Positions 1 to 6,357 of a stretch of 7,400 nt of DNA are shown piece by piece. The stretch covers positions 1-7,400 of the forward strand of contig CADCOZ010000022.1 in the NCBI GenBank assembly GCA_902803125.1, in the 5' to 3' direction. This stretch comes from an uncultured Ruminococcus sp. Lineage in GTDB: Bacteria > Bacillota > Clostridia > Oscillospirales > Acutalibacteraceae. The translations under genes were made by a program, and so were the position numbers. The notes under the pieces are model-generated. The model was not told where the DNA came from. It made no database searches and saw only the letters and a list, made by a program, of their open reading frames with translations. Each line of letters starts with the position of its first letter. Within the stretch, counting starts at the first letter, position 1.

Positions 1-50
1 AACAAAAAGCGGCTCCCTCACGGCAGCGTGGCGTGACGGGCGTGAGGGAG
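1..50 (-). terminator. Intrinsic terminator at the end of the fab-acc operon
   Basis: On the minus strand, 8 nt after the accA stop codon, there is a perfect 10-bp stem with arms CTCCCTCACG (50-41) and CGTGAGGGAG (22-13). It is followed by CCGC and the T-rich tail TTTTTGTT (8-1). The GC-rich stem, the tail and the position directly after the last gene are what a Rho-independent terminator needs. The 18-nt loop is larger than usual. It contains extra CGTG copies (27-30 and 32-35) that could compete weakly for the arm, but only the copy at 41-50 gives the full stem. Confidence 0.87.
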
Positions 51-58
51 ACCAAATA

Positions 59-829
59 TCAGAATCTTCTGAAACGATGATAACGCATATCAATGAGCTT
101 TTCGGGACTCAAAGCTAATTTTTTGGCAAAGGTTTCGGCAATCAGGTTTTTTAGACTGTCAAACAGCCTGCTTTCCATATCCCTCGGTTCACGAATAATA
201 CGCTCGATCACCCCTAACTTAAACAAATCCTGTGCGGTTAGCTTCAGACATTCAGATGCTTCTGCCGTCTTGCTGGAATCCTTCCACAAAATACTCGCAC
301 AGCCTTCCGGCGAAATCACCGAATAGATAGCGTTTTCCAGCATCCAGACTTCATCCGAAACAGCCAGTGCCAACGCACCGCCGCTGCCGCCTTCTCCGAT
401 AAAAATCGACAGAATCGGCGTTTTCAGCGTCATCATTTCCATGAGGTTCTCGGCAATCGCCTGTCCCTGTCCTCTTTCTTCTGCACCAATCCCACAGTAC
501 GCCCCCGATGTATCTACAAAACAAATCACGGGACGATGGAATTTCTCCGCCTGCTTCATCAGACGCAAAGCCTTGCGGTAACCCTCCGGATGGGCTGAAC
601 CGAAATTGCGGCTCATGCGTTCCTTGAGGTTGCGGCCCTTTTCCAGACCGATTACCGTGACCGGCTTACCGTTCAGCTCTGCCAAGCCGCCGATGACCGC
701 TTTATCATCGGCAAAACGTCTGTCGCCGTGCAGTTCAATAAAGCTGCTCCCAAAAATACGGGTAATATAATCAATCGAAGTCGGCCGGTCATTGGCACGG
801 GCGGCCGTTACATGATCATAAGCACTCAT
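59..829 (-). CDS. accA: Acetyl-CoA carboxylase carboxyltransferase subunit alpha
   Basis: AccA pairs with AccD to form the carboxyltransferase, which moves the carboxyl group from carboxybiotin on AccB to acetyl-CoA and so makes malonyl-CoA in the cytoplasm. The 256-residue protein carries the crotonase-fold signatures of the family: [13 protein letters not shown] (65-77), [11 protein letters not shown] (81-91), [14 protein letters not shown] (108-121), the oxyanion-type glycine run GEGGSGGA (145-152) and [14 protein letters not shown] (170-183). It is shorter than the roughly 320-residue E. coli and Bacillus proteins because it lacks most of the N-terminal helical extension. Streptococcal AccA is similarly short, so I read this as a normal short form and not a truncation. 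The start is well set: AAGGAGG (846-840) lies 10 nt upstream, inside the end of accD, and the ATG overlaps the accD TGA as ATGA (829-826). Translation is therefore probably coupled, which would suit a complex needing equal amounts of the two subunits. It is the last gene of the operon. Confidence 0.97.
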   Translation of the reverse strand: MSAYDHVTAARANDRPTSIDYITRIFGSSFIELHGDRRFADDKAVIGGLAELNGKPVTVIGLEKGRNLKERMSRNFGSAHPEGYRKALRLMKQAEKFHRPVICFVDTSGAYCGIGAEERGQGQAIAENLMEMMTLKTPILSIFIGEGGSGGALALAVSDEVWMLENAIYSVISPEGCASILWKDSSKTAEASECLKLTAQDLFKLGVIERIIREPRDMESRLFDSLKNLIAETFAKKLALSPEKLIDMRYHRFRRF

Positions 830-1725
830 TCAGCGGCCACCTCCTTCTGTTGGGTATCAGGATGCAGACGAATCAGACGGGCTAAGGTATCCTTCATATT
901 CTTCCGTTCCACGACCGCATCAATAAAGCCCTTCTCCAGCAAAAACTCTGCCGACTGGAAATCTTTCGGCAGTTTTTGCCGAATGGTCTGCTCAATGACT
1001 CTCGGCCCCGCAAACCCGATCAGGGCGTGCGGTTCCGCTAAAATAATATCGCCCTCCATGGCAAAGCTCGCTGTTACACCGCCCGTTGTCGGGTCGGTCA
1101 ATACGGTGATATACAGCAGTCCCGCATCACTGTGCAGTTTAACCGCACCGCTGGTTTTGGCCATCTGCATCAGCGAAAGAATGCCCTCCTGCATTCTGGC
1201 CCCGCCCGATACCGTAAAGATAATCACCGGCAAACGGTGCTTGGTGGCATACTCAAACGCACGGGTGATTTTTTCACCGGTGACCGTTCCCATGGAACCC
1301 ATCATAAACTGAGAGTTCATCACGGCGATTACGGTTTTTTCTCCGTTGATACAGCCCGTTCCGGTCAGGACAGATTCATTCTCTCCACTGCTGAGCTTGG
1401 CACTTTTGAGCTTCTTTTCATAATCGGGAAAATCTATCTTATTATCAGAGGTCATCTCTGCATCCATTTCCGCAAAAGTACCCTCGTCGATGGTCATTTC
1501 TATCCGCTGTCTGGCGGCAATACGGAAATGATACCCGCACTTGGGACAAACTTTATGGTTCTCCATTAAGTCGGACGAAAGAACCGCATTCTTGCACACA
1601 GGGCATTTAATCCACAGTTCTTCCGGAATATACGGATGATTCTCCGCAAATTCACCCTGATTCTCCAATTCGTTTTTCGGTTTAAGGAAATTAAAAAAAT
1701 CCGGCAATTCAAACACCTGACCCAT
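826..1725 (-). CDS. accD: Acetyl-CoA carboxylase carboxyltransferase subunit beta
   Basis: AccD is the zinc-binding partner of AccA in the carboxyltransferase half-reaction that yields malonyl-CoA. The 299-residue protein has an N-terminal four-cysteine zinc ribbon (C41, C44, C60, C63) with the same spacing as E. coli AccD. The crotonase-like carboxyltransferase domain follows, with MGSMGTVTG (142-150), SGGARMQEG (173-181), LMQMAKTS (185-192), TDPTTGGV (210-217) and [11 protein letters not shown] (237-247). The length is close to the family norm. The ATG at 1725 has no clear Shine-Dalgarno sequence: the bases before it are AT-rich and a TGA sits two codons upstream in frame, so the protein cannot be extended. 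Starting much further downstream would cost the zinc ribbon, so this ATG is kept. The 62-nt gap after accC holds only a small GC-rich inverted repeat (1774-1785, 4-bp stem), whose role is unclear. The gene ends in a 4-nt overlap with accA. Confidence 0.97.
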   Translation of the reverse strand: MGQVFELPDFFNFLKPKNELENQGEFAENHPYIPEELWIKCPVCKNAVLSSDLMENHKVCPKCGYHFRIAARQRIEMTIDEGTFAEMDAEMTSDNKIDFPDYEKKLKSAKLSSGENESVLTGTGCINGEKTVIAVMNSQFMMGSMGTVTGEKITRAFEYATKHRLPVIIFTVSGGARMQEGILSLMQMAKTSGAVKLHSDAGLLYITVLTDPTTGGVTASFAMEGDIILAEPHALIGFAGPRVIEQTIRQKLPKDFQSAEFLLEKGFIDAVVERKNMKDTLARLIRLHPDTQQKEVAAE

Positions 1726-1787
1726 CTGTCACAAAATTTACATAAGCCGACACTGCACCGTTCCCCGCATCAACGCCGAACGGCGGC

Positions 1788-3149
1788 TCATTCCTTTTTG
1801 GTTTTGTCCTGCTTTTCCTGCCATTCGGCCATAAAATTGGTGGTATATTCGCCCGAAACAAACGCAGGATCGGACAAAATATCAATATGCAGATTGCGGT
1901 TATGCTGAATGCCGTTAATGGTCAGCTCACTGAGTGCCATTTTCATCTTGCGGATAGCCAATTCTCTGGAACGAGCCTGTACAATCAATTTGCCGATCAT
2001 CGAATCATAATACGGCGGCACCTGATAATCCTGATAAATCGCCGTATCGAAACGCACACAGGGACCGCCCGGAATATGTATAAAGTCCAGCGTGCCGCAG
2101 CTGGGACGGAACTGGTGTTCCGCATCCTCCGCATTGATACGGCATTCGATGGCGTTTCCGTGCATATAGACCCTGTCCTGCGTAATCGTCAGCTTGGCTC
2201 CGGAGGCAATACGAATCATCCACTGGACGATGTCAATGCCTACGACCATTTCCGTTACCGGATGCTCGACCTGCAAACGGGTATTCATTTCCATGAAATA
2301 GAAATGCTTGTCTTTATCTAAAAGGAACTCCACCGTTCCTGCATTTTCATAGTTCACGGCCTTGGCGGCTTTGACGGCTGCTTCCATCATCTGCTGACGC
2401 AGTTCCGGTGTAATAGCGGGCGAAGGACATTCTTCAATCAGCTTTTGGTTCTTGCGCTGTACGGAACATTCCCGTTCGCCCAAGCAAACCACATTCCCAT
2501 ATTTGTCACACAACAGCTGCATTTCGATATGCTTCACCGGCGTGATGAACTTTTCCATATAGACGGCACCATCGCCAAAAGCACTTTGGGCTTCTGCTTT
2601 AGCGGACAAAAACGCATTGTCAAAATCCTCAATCCGGTCTACCCGACGAATCCCACGACCGCCGCCGCCCGAACGAGCCTTCACCAACAGCGGAAACCCG
2701 ATGGCCGCCGCATTGGCTCTGGCTTCGTTGATATCCTCAATCACATCACTGCCGGGCGTGACCGGCACACCGGCCGCCCGCATAGTTTTGCGGGCTTCGT
2801 CCTTATCGCCGAGCTTTTCAATCATCTCTGCCGAAGGCCCGATAAATTCTATATTGCATTTCTTGCAAAGCGATACAAATTTGGCATTCTCCGAAAGCAA
2901 ACCGTAACCCGGATGAATCGCCTGTGCGCCCGATACAACCGCCGCTTCTAAGATGGCCGCCATATTCAGATAACTGTCTGCCACCTGTGCGCCGCCGATA
3001 CAATAACTCTCGTCTGCCATACTGACGTGAAGGGCATCTTTATCCGCCTGCGAATAAACTGCTACCGTGGAAATTCCCATCTCACGGCAAGCCCTGATAA
3101 TTCTTACCGCAATTTCGCCGCGATTAGCTATCAATATTTTAGAAAACAT
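1788..3149 (-). CDS. accC: Acetyl-CoA carboxylase biotin carboxylase subunit
   Basis: AccC uses ATP and bicarbonate to carboxylate the biotin on AccB, the first half-reaction of acetyl-CoA carboxylase. The 453-residue protein has the full three-part fold of the family: an N-terminal pre-ATP-grasp domain starting FSKILIANRGEIAVRIIRA, an ATP-grasp domain, and a C-terminal biotin carboxylase domain. By alignment to the E. coli enzyme, visible key residues include K116 and K157 (ATP binding), the glycine loop GGGGRGIRRV (161-170), K236 in QRKNQK, metal ligands E274 and E287, and EMNTRLQVEHPVTEM (287-301) with R291 and E295. R337 in ECRINAED corresponds to the biotin and bicarbonate site residue. 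The length matches the usual 445-455. The start is supported by AAGGGGG (3163-3157) 7 nt upstream and by the conserved N terminus. It follows fabZ after an unusually long structured gap, so it may be expressed at a different level from the upstream fab genes. Confidence 0.98.
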   Translation of the reverse strand: MFSKILIANRGEIAVRIIRACREMGISTVAVYSQADKDALHVSMADESYCIGGAQVADSYLNMAAILEAAVVSGAQAIHPGYGLLSENAKFVSLCKKCNIEFIGPSAEMIEKLGDKDEARKTMRAAGVPVTPGSDVIEDINEARANAAAIGFPLLVKARSGGGGRGIRRVDRIEDFDNAFLSAKAEAQSAFGDGAVYMEKFITPVKHIEMQLLCDKYGNVVCLGERECSVQRKNQKLIEECPSPAITPELRQQMMEAAVKAAKAVNYENAGTVEFLLDKDKHFYFMEMNTRLQVEHPVTEMVVGIDIVQWMIRIASGAKLTITQDRVYMHGNAIECRINAEDAEHQFRPSCGTLDFIHIPGGPCVRFDTAIYQDYQVPPYYDSMIGKLIVQARSRELAIRKMKMALSELTINGIQHNRNLHIDILSDPAFVSGEYTTNFMAEWQEKQDKTKKE

Positions 3150-3177
3150 CGCAGCACCCCCTTCTATTCACTGTGCC

Positions 3178-3222
3178 ACTGCCCGTCATCACGGAAATCA
3201 TTGGAACCGGGCAGTTACCCGG
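3178..3222 (-). other. Two mutually exclusive hairpins just upstream of accC
   Basis: Two inverted repeats compete for the same bases. The first pairs ACTGCCCG (3215-3208, minus strand) with CGGGCAGT (3185-3178): a perfect 8-bp stem around a 22-nt loop. The second pairs CCGGG (3222-3218) with CCCGG (3211-3207) around the 6-nt loop TAACTG. Both use 3208-3211, so only one can form at a time. They lie between the terminator-like stem and the accC ribosome-binding site, a place where RNA folding could affect accC expression. No known riboswitch or leader family is recognised, and the regulatory role is inference. Confidence 0.35.
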
Positions 3223-3250
3223 AAAAAACCCTTTTCCAGCGGAAAAAGGG
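3223..3250 (-). terminator. Internal terminator or attenuator between fabZ and accC
   Basis: On the transcribed strand, CCCTTTTTCC (3250-3241) can pair with GGAAAAGGG (3237-3229) across the 3-nt loop GCT, with one unpaired T, and six T residues (3228-3223) follow directly. This is the layout of a Rho-independent terminator, but it lies inside the operon with accC, accD and accA still to come. The middle of the stem is A/T-rich, so termination would be partial at best. It could lower transcription of the acc genes relative to the fab genes, mark an RNA processing site, or simply be part of an inserted repeat. Confidence 0.45.
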
Positions 3251-3336
3251 AGAGCGGGTCTCCGGTGGAGACCTCTGCCGCAGGCAGAAGCGACCGGACC
3301 GAGCCGACAGGCGAGACTCCCCCGAACCCCTTTCCT
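3227..3336 (-). repeat. Structured palindromic intergenic element
   Basis: This 110-nt non-coding stretch is made almost wholly of inverted repeats. Two perfect hairpins lie back to back: GGTCTCC-ACC-GGAGACC (minus strand, 3273-3257) and TCTGCC-TGC-GGCAGA (3288-3274), both with 3-nt loops. Outside them, GGGGGAG can pair with CTCTCCC (one G-T wobble), and GGAAAGGGG (3335-3327) can pair with CCCTTTTTCC (3250-3241), closing the whole as one branched fold. Imperfect 12-nt direct repeats (10 of 12 identical; plus strand 3227-3238 and 3325-3336) mark the two ends, 98 nt apart. I see no convincing gene or promoter in it. The compact fold resembles dispersed intergenic palindromic repeats of clostridial genomes, but family membership cannot be shown from a single copy. 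Confidence 0.55.
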
Positions 3337-3366
3337 AAAACCGCTGTGTCTAACCTGTGCGGTCGT

Positions 3367-3804
3367 TTATTCTGCATCCGGCACCTTTTCCTTCGGCACA
3401 AGTGCAAAGGAAAACTCCGCTTGGGCGGCCACTTTGCCGTTGACATAGCCCTTGCCGGTGACAAAATAGAACATTCCTCTGTTCTTGGTCAGCTCACACT
3501 TGATTTCAAACGTGTCGCCCGGCACGACCTGATGCTTGAATTTCGCCTTGTCGATACCCGTAAAGAACGGTACGCTCTTGGCGGATACCTCCGCAATAAT
3601 GACCGCACTGGCCTGTGCCATCATCTCACAGAGAATGACCCCCGGCACTACGGGATGTCCCGGAAAATGACCGTCCAAAAACCACTCGTTCCCCGTAATA
3701 TACTTTTTGCCTTCACTGGTTGTTTCGCTGGTTTTGGTAGCTTCGTCCACCAAAAGCATGGAATTTCTGTGCGGAATCACCGCTTCTAATTCTTGTTTAT
3801 TCAT
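3367..3804 (-). CDS. fabZ: 3-hydroxyacyl-ACP dehydratase
   Basis: FabZ removes water from (3R)-3-hydroxyacyl-ACP to give trans-2-enoyl-ACP, the third step of each elongation cycle. The 145-residue protein is a single hot-dog domain of the usual length. The catalytic pair is visible: H46 in GHFPGHPVVPG (45-55), and E60 in the following helix (CEMMAQA, 59-65). The N-terminal signature reads PHRNSMLLVDEA (11-22), whereas E. coli-type FabZ has PHR-x-PFLLVD, so this is a divergent member. ATG 3804 has AGGAG (3817-3813) 8 nt upstream and lies 21 nt after the accB stop. Its place between accB and accC is the standard one for this cluster. A FabN-like enzyme that also isomerises the double bond to start unsaturated fatty acids is possible, since FabN and FabZ are hard to tell apart by motif. 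FabZ is the default call. Confidence 0.93.
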   Translation of the reverse strand: MNKQELEAVIPHRNSMLLVDEATKTSETTSEGKKYITGNEWFLDGHFPGHPVVPGVILCEMMAQASAVIIAEVSAKSVPFFTGIDKAKFKHQVVPGDTFEIKCELTKNRGMFYFVTGKGYVNGKVAAQAEFSFALVPKEKVPDAE

Positions 3805-3825
3805 AATGGCTTCTCCTGTTGTCCG

Positions 3826-4293
3826 TTATTTCATGCGGAAAAGTGTCTGACCGTATTCAACGACCTGACCGTTCTCCACGCAAACTTCCGTAATTTCACC
3901 GCTTTGTTCGGCGGTGACCTCGTTCATCAGCTTCATGGCTTCAATCAGACAAAGCACATCGCCCTTATTGACCTTACTGCCAACCGTTACATACGGTTCT
4001 TTGTCCGGTGACGGAGCCGCATAAAAGACCCCGATCATCGGTGCGGTCACCGGCAGACCGTTCTCTTTTTGTCCATCGTCCTCATGGATAAAGGGAGCTG
4101 CAGCTGTCAGCTGTTTTTCTGTCGGCACGGGCTGTTCGGCGGCCGGCACCGTGCTGACGGTACTGACGGCTCCGGTGCCGGTTTTCTGCACAAAGGTCAG
4201 TTTTTCGCCGTTGTCGTCCTGTATTGTCAATCTGGTTGCTTTCGATGCATCAAAGGCTTTCAGCAGTTCTTTGATTTCTTCCACACTGTACAT
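3826..4293 (-). CDS. accB: Acetyl-CoA carboxylase biotin carboxyl carrier protein
   Basis: AccB (BCCP) carries the covalently bound biotin that moves between AccC and the AccD/AccA carboxyltransferase. The 155-residue protein shows the classic three-part plan. A short N-terminal helical region (MYSVEEIKELLKAFD) is followed by a flexible linker rich in Ala, Pro, Thr and Val (about 40-80), then by a C-terminal biotinyl/lipoyl domain. The biotinylation motif EAMKLM (118-123) puts the modified lysine at K121. The segment FYAAPSPDKEPYV (90-102) corresponds to the protruding thumb of bacterial BCCPs, a feature of AccB that biotin domains of other carboxylases lack. The start is supported by AAGGGGTG (4309-4302) 8 nt upstream, which overlaps the fabF stop codon, so translation of fabF and accB is probably coupled. 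Activity would need a biotin protein ligase, which is not in this window. Confidence 0.97.
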   Translation of the reverse strand: MYSVEEIKELLKAFDASKATRLTIQDDNGEKLTFVQKTGTGAVSTVSTVPAAEQPVPTEKQLTAAAPFIHEDDGQKENGLPVTAPMIGVFYAAPSPDKEPYVTVGSKVNKGDVLCLIEAMKLMNEVTAEQSGEITEVCVENGQVVEYGQTLFRMK

Positions 4294-4308
4294 TCACTAT
4301 CCACCCCT

Positions 4309-5538
4309 TCATGATTTGCGAAACGCAATACAAGCATTATGACCGCCAAAACCAAAGGTCGTTGAAATGGCCATGGTCAGCTCTGCTTCAGCGGGTGTGT
4401 TCGGCGTATAGTTCAGGTCACAGTCGGGATCCGGCTCCTGATAGCCGATGGTCGGGGGGATAATGCCCGTCCGCAGTGCCTGAATCGCCGCTATCGCTTC
4501 TACCGCACCGGTCGCACCCAGCATATGACCGGTCATGGACTTGGTCGAGCTGATATGAGCCTGATAGGCTTCTTCGCCCAGTGCCAGCTTGAAGGCTTTG
4601 GTTTCGGTGGCATCGTTCATCGGCGTACTGGTGCCGTGGGCGTTGATATACAGAGAACTGCCGCTGCCGTCAAAGGCGGCTTCTTCCAGTGCCTGCTTCA
4701 CACATCTGGCGGCTCCTTGTGCCTCCGGATCGGGTGCGGTCACATGATGGGCATCGCAGGTATTGCCATAGCCGCAGATTTCTGCGTAAATGTTGGCTCC
4801 TCTGCTAACGGCGTGTTCGTATTCCTCCAAAATCAGCATACCGGCACCCTCACCCAGTACAAAGCCGTTTCTGCGTTTATCAAAAGGAATAGACGCTTGG
4901 GTGGGATCCTCGCTCATGGTCAGTGCCTTACAGCTGGTAAAGCCTTTAATGGCCAGCGGGTGCAAAGCGGCTTCGGCACCGCCGGCAATCACCGCATCGG
5001 CATAACCGAATTTAATCAAGCGGAATGCTTCACCAATGGCATGGGTCGAGGTAGAGCAGGCGGTTACCACCGGCAGACAGGGCCCCTGTGCCTTGAATTT
5101 AATCGCCACGTTGCCCGCCGCTATATTGCTGATCATCATCGGGATAAAGAACGGCGAAATGTTCTTGCCCTCCATCATATTCTTGGACTGCTCATAAAAC
5201 GTATCCATGCCGCCGACACCGGAACCGACATATACGCCAAAGCGTTCCGGATCGACTTTGTCCATAATGCCGCTGTCGGTGACCGCCTGCGAAGCGGCCG
5301 CCATTGCATACTGCGTATATAAATCCATGCGGCGGCACTCTCTTTTTTCGATATATTCCGTGGGATCGAAGCCCTTGACCTCTGCCACCACTTTGGCCTT
5401 CGTCAGCGAAGGATCATAGCGGGTGACCAAACCAATACCGCTTCGGCCGTTTTTCAGGGAATCCCATGTATCTGCCACATTATTGCCAACGGGTGTAATG
5501 GCACCCATGCCTGTTACGACAACTCTTTTCAAATTCAT
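4309..5538 (-). CDS. fabF: 3-oxoacyl-ACP synthase II
   Basis: FabF is the elongating condensing enzyme: it joins malonyl-ACP to the growing acyl-ACP with loss of CO2. The 409-residue protein has the thiolase-fold catalytic set: nucleophile C161 in VTACSTSTHAIGEA, H301 in NAHGTSTPMND, K333 in STKSMTGHMLGA, and H338 in the same motif. The C-terminal loop GFGGHNA (396-402) is also present. These positions are offset by two from the E. coli enzyme, so the alignment is nearly gap-free. The length is normal and no lesion is seen. It begins MNLKRVVVTGMGAITPVGN, the standard N terminus. AAGG (5552-5549) lies 10 nt upstream of the ATG, a modest ribosome-binding site. A second ATG close upstream is out of frame. 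It follows fabG after 56 nt and runs into accB with a 15-nt gap. FabF and FabB are homologues; the motifs and the location support FabF. Confidence 0.97.
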   Translation of the reverse strand: MNLKRVVVTGMGAITPVGNNVADTWDSLKNGRSGIGLVTRYDPSLTKAKVVAEVKGFDPTEYIEKRECRRMDLYTQYAMAAASQAVTDSGIMDKVDPERFGVYVGSGVGGMDTFYEQSKNMMEGKNISPFFIPMMISNIAAGNVAIKFKAQGPCLPVVTACSTSTHAIGEAFRLIKFGYADAVIAGGAEAALHPLAIKGFTSCKALTMSEDPTQASIPFDKRRNGFVLGEGAGMLILEEYEHAVSRGANIYAEICGYGNTCDAHHVTAPDPEAQGAARCVKQALEEAAFDGSGSSLYINAHGTSTPMNDATETKAFKLALGEEAYQAHISSTKSMTGHMLGATGAVEAIAAIQALRTGIIPPTIGYQEPDPDCDLNYTPNTPAEAELTMAISTTFGFGGHNACIAFRKS

Positions 5539-5594
5539 CTTCCATCATCCTTCGCAGTTATTATTCGCTCTTCCTTGATCCATCATGCGGCGTT

Positions 5595-6341
5595 TCAGAT
5601 CGCCATGCCGCCGTCCACCTTGATGACCTCTCCGGTAATATAGGAGGCTTCATCACTGGCTAAAAATACCGCTAAGTTGGCGATATCTTCCACCATGCCG
5701 GCTCTTTTCAGCGGAATCGCCGCCAAAGCCGCTTCTCTGGCCTTTTCGGGCATACCGTCCGTCATATCGGTTTTAATAAAGCCGGGTGCAATCGCATTGG
5801 CGGTGACATTACGGGAACCGAGTTCCTTCGCCACCGATTTGGTCAGGGCAATCATACCGGCTTTGGCCGATGCATAGTTCGCCTGTCCTGCGTTGCCGTT
5901 AATGCCGACAATAGAGGAAATGTTGATGATTCTGCCCCGACGTTTTTTCATAAAGTGCTGATACAGACACTTGGTCATATTGAACGCACCCTTCAGGTTG
6001 ACGCTGATGACCGCATCAAAATCGGCTTCTGTCATCGCCAAAATCAGCTTATCTCTGACAATGCCTGCGTTGTTGACGAGAATATGCACCTCGCCAAATT
6101 CTTGGAGAATGGCTTCTACGGTCTGCTGAGCCGCCGCAAAATCGGCCACGTTGCATTCATAGGCCTCTGCCTTCACACCCAACGCTCTCAGTTCACTAAC
6201 GGTTTCGGCGGCTTTTTCACCGTCCATATAGTGCAGAAAGGCAATATTGGCTCCCTGTGCCGCCATCTTCAAGGCAATTCCTTTGCCGATACCTCTGGAC
6301 GCTCCTGTAATCAATGCGGTTTTTCCGGTTAAGTTTAACAT
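5595..6341 (-). CDS. fabG: 3-oxoacyl-ACP reductase
   Basis: FabG reduces 3-ketoacyl-ACP to (3R)-3-hydroxyacyl-ACP with NADPH, directly after the FabF condensation. The 248-residue protein is a classical short-chain dehydrogenase. It has the cofactor-binding TGASRGIG (12-19), NNAG (90-93), N115 in SVNLKG, and the active-site residues S143 (ISSIVG), Y156 and K160 (YASAK). The C terminus ITGEVIKVDGGMAI is the usual FabG ending. Many SDR enzymes look alike, but the setting between fabD and fabF, the length and these motifs make FabG secure. The start lies 16 nt after the fabD stop. No canonical ribosome-binding site is present, only GGGGTTGG, so translation may depend on ribosomes finishing fabD. 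Confidence 0.97.
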   Translation of the reverse strand: MLNLTGKTALITGASRGIGKGIALKMAAQGANIAFLHYMDGEKAAETVSELRALGVKAEAYECNVADFAAAQQTVEAILQEFGEVHILVNNAGIVRDKLILAMTEADFDAVISVNLKGAFNMTKCLYQHFMKKRRGRIINISSIVGINGNAGQANYASAKAGMIALTKSVAKELGSRNVTANAIAPGFIKTDMTDGMPEKAREAALAAIPLKRAGMVEDIANLAVFLASDEASYITGEVIKVDGGMAI

Positions 6342-6357
6342 AATCCAACCCCGATGC

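Noticed and set aside
2005..2223. Short minus-strand open frame within accC in another frame
   Set aside because: It is fully nested in a well-supported conserved gene, with no start signal or recognisable domain.
3139..3201. A 20-codon minus-strand frame upstream of, and overlapping, the accC start (possible leader peptide)
   Set aside because: It has no ribosome-binding site and no run of regulatory codons, and it ends just inside accC out of frame. Chance is the simpler explanation.
3067..3789. A 240-codon plus-strand open frame covering the fabZ-accC gap and fabZ
   Set aside because: It lies antisense to fabZ and the accC start and runs through the hairpin element. The translation is low-complexity, rich in Arg, Pro and His, and looks like a shadow.
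4525..5322. A 265-codon open frame on the plus strand
   Set aside because: It is antisense to fabF, in a GC-biased coding region where long shadow frames are common. Its translation has no recognisable domain.
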